Assembly: GCA_023391635.1 (NCBI GenBank)
Contig: JAEWAQ010000049.1
Location: forward strand, 1-64,000
Direction of reading: 5' to 3'
DNA length: 64,000 bases
Source: Bacillota bacterium
GTDB taxonomy: Bacteria > Bacillota > Bacilli > Paenibacillales > Paenibacillaceae
Shown here: piece by piece, positions 7,238 through 14,777 of the stretch
Layout: every line of letters begins with the position of its first letter
Numbering within the stretch: position 1 is the first letter of the stretch
The notes under the pieces: model-generated
Seen by the model: the letters and a program-made list of their open reading frames with translations, nothing else
The model's database searches: none
Told to the model about the DNA's origin: nothing
Translations under genes and position numbers: made by a program

Positions 7238-9396
7238 GGCGCAGACCTCCTCTCGTTGCGTATCCGGATCGTCCGTTCCAATCGGTCGCGAATCGCCGGA
7301 TGGCGGGTAATGAACGGCCGAAAATCCTCACCGCTTAACGTTAAGCAAATACACGCCGTTACAGCTCCGATGCTTGCCGTTCGGGGCACGTCATGCAGCA
7401 GCGCGATCTCGCCGAAATGATCCCCATCCTCCAGGACGGCCACCTTCCTGCGTTCGCCGGACTTCGAATCCCGCACGACCACTTCGACTTTGCCACGTAC
7501 GAGAATGTAGAACTTGTCGCCTGGATCGTCTTGCTCGACGATTCGCGTGCCCGGCACGAATCTCTCCGTCATGAACATACGGGAAATCTGTTTTAGTTCC
7601 TCCGTGTCCAACCCTTCGAAGAACGGCAGCCGGCCGACCCGCTGCCAATCCACCTGGGCGCCGCCTCCCTTGGACAGCGCAAATCCTTGCTGCTTGTCCC
7701 ACATCCGGCTGTACGGACCGTGATTTGCCATCAGTTCGTCATGCGTGCCCGATTCCGCCGCCTTCCCTCGGTCCAGCACGATAATCCGGTCGGACTCTGC
7801 AGCATAAGCCAAACGATGCGTCACGGAGACGACCGCGCAGCTTCGCGCCAGCGACTGGATCGTCTCGTTCACCGCCCGTTCCGTCTCCGGATCGAGCGCG
7901 GACGTCGCTTCGTCCAGGTACAGCATGCGCGGCTTGCGGATGAGCGCCCTGGCCAGGGCGAGCCGCTGCCGCTGCCCGCCGGACAGGCTGTCCCCCTGGT
8001 TATGGATGAGGGTGTCGTACCCTTCCGGGAACGCGGCGATCGTCTCGTGAATGCCCGCGGCAGTCGCGGCTTCCACGATGTCCCGCTCGCTGGCATCCGG
8101 CTTTCCGATCCGGATATTGTCGCGAATCGTGGCGTTGAACAGAACGGAATCCTGGAAAACGACGCCGATGTTCCGCAGCAACGAAGGGTACGTGCAATCC
8201 CTAATATCTACGCCGTCGTACAGCACGCTTCCCGACGTTGGATCCTCGAACCTCATCAGCAGCTGAAGCAGCGTGCTCTTGCCCGATCCGCTGGCTCCGA
8301 CGATCGACGTAAAACCGGCAGCGGGGATGACGAGATTCAGCTCTTGCAGCGCCGGTTGGCCGCTTGGCCCGTAAGAGAAAGTGGTCTGCTGCAGCGTGAT
8401 CCGGTCCCGGACAATCGGCAGTTCGCGGGTGCCTTGCTCGATCACGTTCGGCTGCCAATCCAGCACTTCCTGCAGCCGCTGAAGGCTCGTGCGGGCAGAC
8501 AGAATACGCGGCAGCAGCCGGGTGACACCGAAAAGCGATTGGCCGACCGTGACGAAGATGGAATTGAAGGCAATGAACGTCCCGATCGACAGCCGATCGT
8601 GGAACGCGAGGTAGCCGCCGTAGCCGAGGATGATCGCCGTCAATACGGCTACGGCGAGCAGCGGCATACGGCTCAGGCTCGCGTGAATGAAGCTTCTGCG
8701 AACGCCGATCGTCAGCATCGTCTGCAGGCGGTTCTCGATGCGGACGCGCATGGCGCTTCGGAGATCGAATGCGCGGATAACCTTGTGCAGCTTGACATTC
8801 TCGTCGATGTCCGACGTGAATTGCCCGAGCTGTGCGAGGTAAGCTTCGTTCAGCCGGAGCGAACGGGCTTTCAGCAGCCGATAGGGAATGAACACGATGG
8901 CAGAACCGACGATCGCGATCAGCGTCAGCCGCCACTCCATGGTGAAGAGAATCGTCAGGCCGATGGCCACGCTCAGCGCCGAGACGAATCCGCTCGTCAG
9001 CGTCTCGATGACTGCTGTATGTATGCTAGGGATATCCTCGGTATGCCTGGAGAGCAAGTCGCCTATCCGAAACCGCTCGTAGAAGCGGTGCGACTGCATC
9101 TGTGTGTGACGGTATAGCTTCATTCGGTAATCGTATGCCAGCTTGCTGCCGAGCTTGGCTTCGGCGTAGTCGCCTGCGATGCTCGCCACCACGCTGAGCA
9201 GCCCGATCGACAGCAGCGCGCCTATGATGAGCACCAATACCGATGCGTCCTTGGGCAGCAAGGCTTTGTCGATCAAATATTGATAGCTGATTGCGGACAA
9301 ATAGTGAAACAGAAGCTCGAACAACCCGCCTGCCAAGATGAACAAGATAAGTACAGGAGACGATCGTATGCAGGTGGCGATAACCTTGCGAAGCAA
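7234..9396 (-). CDS. ABC exporter with C-terminal cyclic-nucleotide-binding-type domain
   Basis: A 720-residue half-transporter. A six-segment exporter membrane domain fills about 10-305. The nucleotide-binding domain follows, with Walker A GASGSGKST (367-375), LSGGQ (471-475), Walker B MLYLDE (491-496) and the switch His527, so it is ATPase-competent. Residues about 590-700 form a cNMP-binding-type domain with FGEIALL...PRTAS (661-675), the phosphate-binding-cassette pattern of CAP/PKA domains. There is no N-terminal C39 peptidase. A TTG start is used: AAAGGAGGG lies just upstream. It is followed without a gap by a GNAT-like gene and preceded by the 33-nt element shared with the InlB-repeat gene. 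It probably exports a peptide, lipid or polyketide-like compound as a homodimer under nucleotide control. Confidence 0.88.
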   Translation of the reverse strand: MLRKVIATCIRSSPVLILFILAGGLFELLFHYLSAISYQYLIDKALLPKDASVLVLIIGALLSIGLLSVVASIAGDYAEAKLGSKLAYDYRMKLYRHTQMQSHRFYERFRIGDLLSRHTEDIPSIHTAVIETLTSGFVSALSVAIGLTILFTMEWRLTLIAIVGSAIVFIPYRLLKARSLRLNEAYLAQLGQFTSDIDENVKLHKVIRAFDLRSAMRVRIENRLQTMLTIGVRRSFIHASLSRMPLLAVAVLTAIILGYGGYLAFHDRLSIGTFIAFNSIFVTVGQSLFGVTRLLPRILSARTSLQRLQEVLDWQPNVIEQGTRELPIVRDRITLQQTTFSYGPSGQPALQELNLVIPAAGFTSIVGASGSGKSTLLQLLMRFEDPTSGSVLYDGVDIRDCTYPSLLRNIGVVFQDSVLFNATIRDNIRIGKPDASERDIVEAATAAGIHETIAAFPEGYDTLIHNQGDSLSGGQRQRLALARALIRKPRMLYLDEATSALDPETERAVNETIQSLARSCAVVSVTHRLAYAAESDRIIVLDRGKAAESGTHDELMANHGPYSRMWDKQQGFALSKGGGAQVDWQRVGRLPFFEGLDTEELKQISRMFMTERFVPGTRIVEQDDPGDKFYILVRGKVEVVVRDSKSGERRKVAVLEDGDHFGEIALLHDVPRTASIGAVTACICLTLSGEDFRPFITRHPAIRDRLERTIRIRNERRSAP

Positions 9397-9464
9397 GTGT
9401 CTCCCTCCTTTGCATGTCGTGAATCTGCGGAATTATCTTCAGATTAGCCGAGCAATCTCCATGT

Positions 9465-9497
9465 AAACTAAAAAGAACGCGTCCCATGTCAGGTTTT
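9465..9497 (-). promoter_or_regulatory. Conserved 33-nt upstream element, copy B
   Basis: Partner of the block at 2152-2184: 27 of 33 bases match with no gap, including a 13-base identity (CATGTCAGGTTTT on the plus strand). It lies 69 nt upstream of the exporter TTG start and is oriented the same way. Confidence 0.55.
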
Positions 9498-9584
9498 CGC
9501 GTTCAGTCGGGAAGAAATTTGTCGAGATGCAGGTGGACATGGTGCGGACAGCAACATGTGCTGCGGATTGGCGGGCTAGCAACT

Positions 9585-10712
9585 TCAGAACAGAGCCGCA
9601 GGATCTGAGGCAATGCGTGCATAATCCAGCTCAGCCAGCGATTCTTCCCCCGACAGAATCTCGGAAGCCAGCCGATGGTACTCCAGCGCGTCGGCTCGCC
9701 TGTCCATCAGCAGCAATAGCGCGACCATCTTCGCATGGATTCGTACATTCAGCGGAGCGAGCTGCACCCACTTCTCCATCGGATTCAACGCGAATGCGTA
9801 ACGCTGCTGGCGGACATACGTGTCGGACATGGCCTCCAGCAGCTCGGTATAGATCAGCTCCAATTCAGCCTGGCGCGGGGCCGCCCAGCCATAACCGCTT
9901 CCGAACAAATAACCGTCGCCATACAACTGTACGGCGCTCAACACATGCTTTATCGACGAAGTCTGCCGATACAAGTGAACTTCCTGCTCGAACGCGTCCA
10001 CGTCGTCGTAGGTGACCGGCCATTGCAGCTGGTAGCTCCCGCCGGCCGTCTTCGTCTGCTCGATGATCTCGTCGAGACCGCTTGCTTCGAGGTCCTTCCG
10101 AAGCTGGTACATCGTCGAATACAAATTCGCCCGCGTACGCTCCTCGTCCCCGCCCGGCCAGATTTCCTCCATAATCCGGGCTTTGCTGACCGGCCTTCCA
10201 CCGCAGGCATGCAAATACGCGAGCAGTTCTCTGCCCTTCGAATTTCGAAACTTGATCTGCTGCCCCGCAGCCGTCTCAACTTCGAACGGCCCGAAGCATC
10301 GCACCGTCAATCCGGGCTCGGTCTCCTTATCGACCGCCGCTGCGCGGCCGACGCGATTCAGATAGCGATCCAGCATCCGCTCCAAGCCTTCCCGCTCCAC
10401 CGGCTTCAGCAGATAGTCCAGCGCTTCTACATCGAAAGCATCCACGGCATAAGTCTCATGCGCGGTCAGGAATGCAATGTGGATTTCCGGGCGGAACGCC
10501 CGCAGCTTGCGTGCGACTTCCAGGCCGTGCAGCGGCATCTCCATATCCAGCACTACGAGATCGAGCGGCTCGGATGTCGTCAGAACATGTTCCAGGAAAG
10601 CCTGGGATTTATCGAACAAGCCGCTCACCTGAACGTCCTCGAACGTCTCCAGCAGCTTGCCGATCCGTCTGAGCGCAGGCAGTTCATCATCGACCGCGAT
10701 AACCCGAATCAT
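9585..10712 (-). CDS. Response regulator with BTAD (SARP-like) output domain
   Basis: A 375-residue regulator. The receiver domain (1-120) has the acidic pair at 8-9, phospho-acceptor Asp56 and the conserved LLKPVE Lys near 102. A winged-helix of the OmpR/SARP type follows (about 135-225, FRNSKGRELLAYL), then a bacterial transcriptional activator domain of TPR-like helices to the end. Such REC-BTAD proteins pair with 7TM-DISM hybrid kinases in Paenibacillaceae. Here the likely partner is the kinase at 2306-5599, on the other side of the exporter. It lies 32 nt downstream of the deacetylase gene and is probably co-transcribed with it. Confidence 0.85.
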   Translation of the reverse strand: MIRVIAVDDELPALRRIGKLLETFEDVQVSGLFDKSQAFLEHVLTTSEPLDLVVLDMEMPLHGLEVARKLRAFRPEIHIAFLTAHETYAVDAFDVEALDYLLKPVEREGLERMLDRYLNRVGRAAAVDKETEPGLTVRCFGPFEVETAAGQQIKFRNSKGRELLAYLHACGGRPVSKARIMEEIWPGGDEERTRANLYSTMYQLRKDLEASGLDEIIEQTKTAGGSYQLQWPVTYDDVDAFEQEVHLYRQTSSIKHVLSAVQLYGDGYLFGSGYGWAAPRQAELELIYTELLEAMSDTYVRQQRYAFALNPMEKWVQLAPLNVRIHAKMVALLLLMDRRADALEYHRLASEILSGEESLAELDYARIASDPAALF

Positions 10713-10744
10713 ACGTTTGCCTCCCCGAGATCTACAAACTGATA

Positions 10745-11539
10745 TTACAGCTTAACGAGTTGACCCGCCGGAATTTCGACGGACTCCCCATTCGCGCTCA
10801 CCCATACAGTTATCGCGGACGGATTGTGAATCATCTTGCAATCGGCGGAACATCGAAGCGAATCCAGCGCGCGCTTATAAGCAATGATCTCCGCATTGGT
10901 CGCATACCAGATGTCGTCTCGGCCGCTTACACGTTCTGCGAATTGATCGATCAGGTCCCAATTGCCGTCATTTTCGAACTCGTAACTATGCCCCCATACG
11001 TAGTATAGGAGCAGCCTGGAGTGACGCGGTTGTGCGAGAAAGGAGTCCGTATGGTCCAACATTTGCTTGTGATGACAGGTCGGGTGCCAGGTGAGCGGAT
11101 CATCCGGCATCCTGAACGTACCATGGCTGGCTACCGTTCTCGCGTATTCGATACCAAGCGCCGGCAGCATAGACACGACGCGGTCGTTGTACGTGCCGAA
11201 GGGATAACTCATGCCGCGCACGGGATAGCTGACCAGCGCCTCTAGCGCTTGGCGGTCCTCCATGATCGTGTTCGCGACTTGGTCAGGTGGCGATTGCTCG
11301 AGGAAAGGATGATCGACGGTATGCGCGGACACTTCATGTCCATGATAGAGGGTCGCCACCTCATCAGCCCGTATGTATCCATCTCTTCCGAAGAAGCCGG
11401 AATTCAAGTGGAACGTGCCTTTGAGTCCGTATTCGTTCAGCTTGGCGACGAACCGCCGGTCATATTCTCTTCCGTCATCGAAGCTCAAGGTAAGCGCCTT
11501 GTGGACGCCTCCAGGAAATCGGTCGTAGCGGATTTGCAT
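10745..11539 (-). CDS. Polysaccharide deacetylase (NodB/CE4 family)
   Basis: A 264-residue carbohydrate esterase 4 protein. The NodB motifs are visible: LSFDDG (catalytic and metal Asp), HEVSAHTVDH (metal-binding His pair) and RGMSYPFGTYND. There is no signal peptide, so it probably acts in the cytoplasm or on a small substrate. A C-terminal extension of about 60 residues with two Cys ends in a beta-rich segment. AAGGAG lies about 12 nt before the ATG. It is upstream of the response regulator in the same direction. Confidence 0.85.
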   Translation of the reverse strand: MQIRYDRFPGGVHKALTLSFDDGREYDRRFVAKLNEYGLKGTFHLNSGFFGRDGYIRADEVATLYHGHEVSAHTVDHPFLEQSPPDQVANTIMEDRQALEALVSYPVRGMSYPFGTYNDRVVSMLPALGIEYARTVASHGTFRMPDDPLTWHPTCHHKQMLDHTDSFLAQPRHSRLLLYYVWGHSYEFENDGNWDLIDQFAERVSGRDDIWYATNAEIIAYKRALDSLRCSADCKMIHNPSAITVWVSANGESVEIPAGQLVKL

Positions 11540-11620
11540 AGGCGAGGAATTCTCCTTTCAAGGTTGCTTGCTAGCACCATTATAAAGCAAGTCCATCGCT
11601 TACACTATTAGTCGTCTCTA

Positions 11621-12493
11621 TTAATCTCCCAGCACCGTCAAATCCATCTTACGCAGGCGTGCCGGAGCCGAAATCAAATCGAACCCGGCAATCTTGCCCT
11701 CTCCGAAAGTCACTTCGATCACGAACATCAGCCGACCGAGCGGGGCGACGACGATGCCGACGGCGCCGTTCACGAGAGCAGGGCATGCGCCTTGCGCCCG
11801 GCCAATGGATACCTGTCGCGCCACGGCGGCTGAACCGCGCGTAACGGTCGCTGCGACGGCAGGGCGATCGTCCCGCAGCACGACATCCGGATCCAGCACC
11901 GTGAGCAAGGTTTCGATGTCGCCTTTGCGGGAAGCGGCAAGGAAAGCATCGATGAGCTCCCGCTTGCGAACCACGTCGGCAGGCGATTCCGCATCCGCCC
12001 CCTGTACCCGGCGGCGAGCGCGGCTCGCAAGCTGTCTGGCTGCAGCTTCAGACTTGCCGACGATGGATCCGATTTCTTCGAACGATACGGCGAATATATC
12101 ATGCAGCACAAAGGCAATGCGCTCCGCCGGGCTCAGCTTGCCGAGCACCACGAGCATAGCAAACCCGACGGAATCGGCCAGAACGGCTTCCTCCTCGGGG
12201 TCTCCAGCCTGCCCATCCACGTCCGCCAATTCGTCCGAAAGGAGCTCCTCCAGCGACTCTTCGCGTCGGGCTTTACGCGAGCGCAGCATATCCAGGCAGA
12301 TGCGGGAGACGACCGTGGTCAGCCAGCCTGCCAGATTCCCGACGCCGTCCGGGTCGGTGCGGCCAAGCCGAAGCCAACACTCCTGCACCGCGTCTTCCGC
12401 TTCGCCGAGCGAGCCCAGCATGCGATAAGCTACCGCCCTCAGTCGGCTCCGATTCGCTTCAAACTGCGCCGCCAACCACTCGTTTTCGCCCAT
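11621..12493 (-). CDS. ECF41-type RNA polymerase sigma factor with C-terminal SnoaL-like domain
   Basis: About 290 residues. Sigma region 2 (YRMLGSLGEAEDAVQECWLR, then WLTTVVSRICLDMLRSRKAR) and region 4 (LSPAERIAFVLHDIFAVSFE, then the recognition helix KSEAAARQLASRARRRV) are followed by a roughly 115-residue SnoaL/NTF2-like extension, the mark of the ECF41 (SigJ-like) group, in which the extension controls activity in place of an anti-sigma factor. The start at 12493 is preferred to the ATG at 12500-12502 because GAAGGA abuts the latter but is 9 nt from the former. An exact ECF41 promoter precedes it, implying autoregulation. The divergent decarboxylase-like gene is the usual ECF41 partner. 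Confidence 0.92.
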   Translation of the reverse strand: MGENEWLAAQFEANRSRLRAVAYRMLGSLGEAEDAVQECWLRLGRTDPDGVGNLAGWLTTVVSRICLDMLRSRKARREESLEELLSDELADVDGQAGDPEEEAVLADSVGFAMLVVLGKLSPAERIAFVLHDIFAVSFEEIGSIVGKSEAAARQLASRARRRVQGADAESPADVVRKRELIDAFLAASRKGDIETLLTVLDPDVVLRDDRPAVAATVTRGSAAVARQVSIGRAQGACPALVNGAVGIVVAPLGRLMFVIEVTFGEGKIAGFDLISAPARLRKMDLTVLGD

Positions 12494-12534
12494 TGTCCAC
12501 ATTCCTTCGTTTTAATATTATCCTCTATTAATGA

Positions 12535-12561
12535 GACGTATAAGGGGCATCTGTTGTGACA
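12535..12561 (-). promoter_or_regulatory. ECF41-type promoter of the sigma factor gene
   Basis: Read on the minus strand: TGTCACA (12561-12555), exactly 16 nt, then CGTC (12538-12535). This is the promoter pattern described for ECF41 sigma factors. It sits about 40 nt upstream of the sigma gene start, so the gene is probably self-activated. Confidence 0.75.
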
Positions 12562-12641
12562 TGGACCGCCCTCGCTATCCGCTTCCCCGACTTATAGCGT
12601 GATTTTCCAACTTGTATCCCGTTCCCTTATCGCACATCATC

Positions 12642-12668
12642 TGTCACAATCCCGCGACCCCATCCGTC
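12642..12668 (+). promoter_or_regulatory. ECF41-type promoter of the decarboxylase-like gene
   Basis: TGTCACA (12642-12648), exactly 16 nt, then CGTC (12665-12668), on the plus strand upstream of the start at 12733. It is the mirror of the promoter driving the sigma gene, so both divergent genes carry the same recognition pattern. Confidence 0.78.
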
Positions 12669-12732
12669 ATCGTATTGAAGGGACGCAAGCAGCGATTCCC
12701 AAAATCCATTCTCTCGAAGGAGCGTGTGTACC

Positions 12733-13209
12733 ATGCAATCCCGTATGAACAGTCCTGTCATGATCGTACCCGAAGCGATGCCTGCGCTGCAATCGCTGGC
12801 CCAAGCGTTGTTCGCTTCCGCCGACCAATCCGATCTGCCCAGAAAGACGCTCTTCCTGGCCTACCTGCGCACGAGCCAGATCAATGGAGACAGCGTCTGC
12901 GTCGATCTCCATTCGCGCAATGCCCAGAATGCGGGTGCCACAACGGAACAAGTCATCGCAGTCGCCGCCTGGCGTGAATCGATTCAGTTCAACGACGGAG
13001 AACGCGCGGCGCTGGCGCTTGCAGAGGAGATCGCCCGCATTCACGATCAAGCGGACCCGGTACCGGACGGAGTCTACGACGAAGCGGCTCGGCAGTATGG
13101 CGAACAGGCGCTGGCCACGCTTATTGCCGGCATTGCGACCGCGAATATGTGGAATCGGTTCAATGTCGCGACTCGTCAGATCGTGAATCCTGCCCCTGCT
13201 TCGCGCTGA
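12733..13209 (+). CDS. Carboxymuconolactone decarboxylase-like (AhpD-fold) protein
   Basis: A 158-residue all-helical AhpD/CMD-type protein: the LRTSQINGDSVCVDLHSR segment holds one Cys and the proton-relay His, followed by the EQVIAVAAWRES helix. The classical CxxC of peroxidase-type AhpD is reduced here to a single Cys (NGDSVCVDLH). In ECF41 systems the neighbouring target is usually such a CMD, DoxX or oxidoreductase gene. The ATG at 12733 has AAGGAG 10 nt upstream; the GTG at 12724 is only 1 nt from it. Its own ECF41 promoter precedes it. Enzymatic role unknown, possibly thiol-dependent redox chemistry. Confidence 0.87.
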   Translation: MQSRMNSPVMIVPEAMPALQSLAQALFASADQSDLPRKTLFLAYLRTSQINGDSVCVDLHSRNAQNAGATTEQVIAVAAWRESIQFNDGERAALALAEEIARIHDQADPVPDGVYDEAARQYGEQALATLIAGIATANMWNRFNVATRQIVNPAPASR

Positions 13210-13261
13210 TCGGACGAACGGATTCAACTAACAATCTTGTATTCAGACGTGAAAGCGAAAG

Positions 13262-13290
13262 GACGCCTATCCCCAAGGAAGGCGTCTTTT
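13262..13290 (+). terminator. Intrinsic terminator after the decarboxylase-like gene
   Basis: GACGCCT and AGGCGTC arms (7 bp) with an 11-nt loop, followed by four T. It lies about 50 nt past the stop at 13209. Confidence 0.75.
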
Positions 13291-13379
13291 CGCTAGATTT
13301 GACTTGAACATCAAAACCTTGCAAAGCGTTCCGGACGTGTATGCAATCCCCTAGGACATCTGGTCGGCTAAGAAACGAT

Positions 13380-13471
13380 CCGCGGGCAGTTACCCAACGA
13401 AATCGGGTATTTCCCTCGTACGATGCCTTTCCGCGGGCAGTTACCCAACGAAATCGGCTAATTCCCTCGTA
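13380..13471. repeat. Two tandem copies of a 41-bp repeat, period 51 bp
   Basis: Units at 13380-13420 and 13431-13471 both start CCGCGGGCAGTTACCCAACG and end TTCCCTCGTA; they differ at only a few bases in between. They are separated by 10 bp and end exactly where the SRPBCC gene remnant begins. The two-copy intergenic array looks like a genome-dispersed repeat family, but no other copy was noticed in this window. Confidence 0.8.
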
Positions 13472-13597
13472 TTGGTCTGCGAGACCACGTACGCTACGGC
13501 TGAGGATGTTCAGAAAGTGCTGGATATGGGCATGATCCAGGGCATTGAATCGACCTGGAATAACCTCGAGGAATTCCTGTCGAAGGCTCAAGCATAA
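13472..13597 (+). pseudogene. C-terminal remnant of an SRPBCC/AHSA1-type protein
   Basis: The plus-strand frame from 13472 reads a 41-residue tail containing TAEDVQKVLDMGMIQGIEST and WNNLEEFLSK and ends in TAA. This is the characteristic last strand-helix of Activator-of-Hsp90-ATPase-1-like SRPBCC proteins, which normally have about 140-160 residues. No start codon or N-terminal part exists; the tandem repeat replaces it. The remnant overlaps the MFS gene tail by 10 bp. Confidence 0.65.
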
Positions 13598-14754
13598 CGC
13601 GACCGGGCAATGGCATAGCCTGACGCCAGAGCCGCCACCCCCGCGCACGCCAAGAACATCGTCGCGAACGAAGTCCATTGCACGACGAACCCCATGGCGA
13701 AGCTGCCCAGCGTCGTGCCAAGATCGTACGTTGCTAAGAATACGCCTAGCAGCATGTGCTTGGATGCGGGCGGCACGGCGAAAGTGAAATACGTCGTAAT
13801 CGTCGGGTACAGCATCGCGGTAGCCAATCCGCTGAACAGCGCGCCGATGTAGACGAACGGCCCGAGCGTGGAACCGAAGCCCAACAGCGCGGTGCCGACG
13901 GCGAAACCCAGCAGCACAAGCGCGATGAACCTGGGGTGCCATTGTCCGTCCGAAGGAATTCTTTTGCGTAATACGAAACGGCTGGCGACAACGACGACTG
14001 CTTGCAGAAACAAATACAGCGCCGGATTGCCGATCTGTTCGCGATTCATGTACAGCGGCAAGAACGTCGTAATCGCGCCGAACACGCATGCTCCCGCAAC
14101 CATGGTGATCGAAGCGGAAATCAACCCCCGATGGCGGCCGGCTTGCTTCAGCGCCTGCAGCATGTCCCGCAACGTGAATGACGCGCCCGGCTCCCGATGC
14201 TGCGGCAAGGGGGAGCGGATCATCAGCAACAGCGGAACTACAGCCAGCGAGGCAACCAACAGCGGCAAATAACTTCGATCCGCCTCCAGCCACAGCCATA
14301 GCGCTGCTGCCGGTCCATACAGGCTGGGCATGATCGAGGAGATCGCGTACAGCGACATGCCTTGCCCGCGATCCCGGTCCGCAAGCAGGTCCGCGATGCC
14401 CCATTGGATGGCCATGGAGAAGAATGCCGTCACCACGCCTTGCATGATGCGCACCGCGTACAAGCTGCCGATGCCGAACGCAACGTAGACAAGCAGCGTA
14501 ACGGCATGTCCGACGAGCAGCAGGAGCATCGTCCGCAGCGCGCCGTGCTTCGCGACTAGCTGCCCCGCCCACGGACGCAAGATCATGCAGACGAGCATGT
14601 ACGATCCCATCGCGACGCCGATCTCCCCGTCCGACATGCCGCTGTCCGACGCTTGCAAGGGGAATACCACGGTCAGCACCGAACCAGCCGTGAAGAACAG
14701 CATGGACAGGACGTACACCTGGATCATCCGCAGCGATAACGGCGCATATTTCAC
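13588..14754 (-). CDS. MFS transporter, possible metallophore exporter
   Basis: A 388-residue protein with twelve predicted membrane segments and an MFS-type loop between segments 2 and 3 (RPWAGQLVAKHGALR). It begins 23 nt after the stop of the second siderophore permease gene, so it is probably the last gene of that operon. Export of the siderophore, or recycling after iron removal, is a reasonable inference. Substrate cannot be read from sequence. GTG start with a poor RBS (GGGGG about 10 nt upstream). Confidence 0.75.
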   Translation of the reverse strand: MKYAPLSLRMIQVYVLSMLFFTAGSVLTVVFPLQASDSGMSDGEIGVAMGSYMLVCMILRPWAGQLVAKHGALRTMLLLLVGHAVTLLVYVAFGIGSLYAVRIMQGVVTAFFSMAIQWGIADLLADRDRGQGMSLYAISSIMPSLYGPAAALWLWLEADRSYLPLLVASLAVVPLLLMIRSPLPQHREPGASFTLRDMLQALKQAGRHRGLISASITMVAGACVFGAITTFLPLYMNREQIGNPALYLFLQAVVVVASRFVLRKRIPSDGQWHPRFIALVLLGFAVGTALLGFGSTLGPFVYIGALFSGLATAMLYPTITTYFTFAVPPASKHMLLGVFLATYDLGTTLGSFAMGFVVQWTSFATMFLACAGVAALASGYAIARSRYA

Positions 14755-14777
14755 GAGTATAGAGCCCCCATTGCGAA

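Noticed and set aside
7687..9117. Long plus-strand reading frame (about 476 codons) opposite the ABC exporter
   Set aside because: It is the antisense shadow of a well-supported exporter, rich in Arg/Gln/Asp as expected in GC-rich DNA, with no family motif.
13380..13471. CRISPR-like direct repeats
   Set aside because: Only two copies with a 10-bp gap and no cas genes; a dispersed intergenic repeat is more likely.
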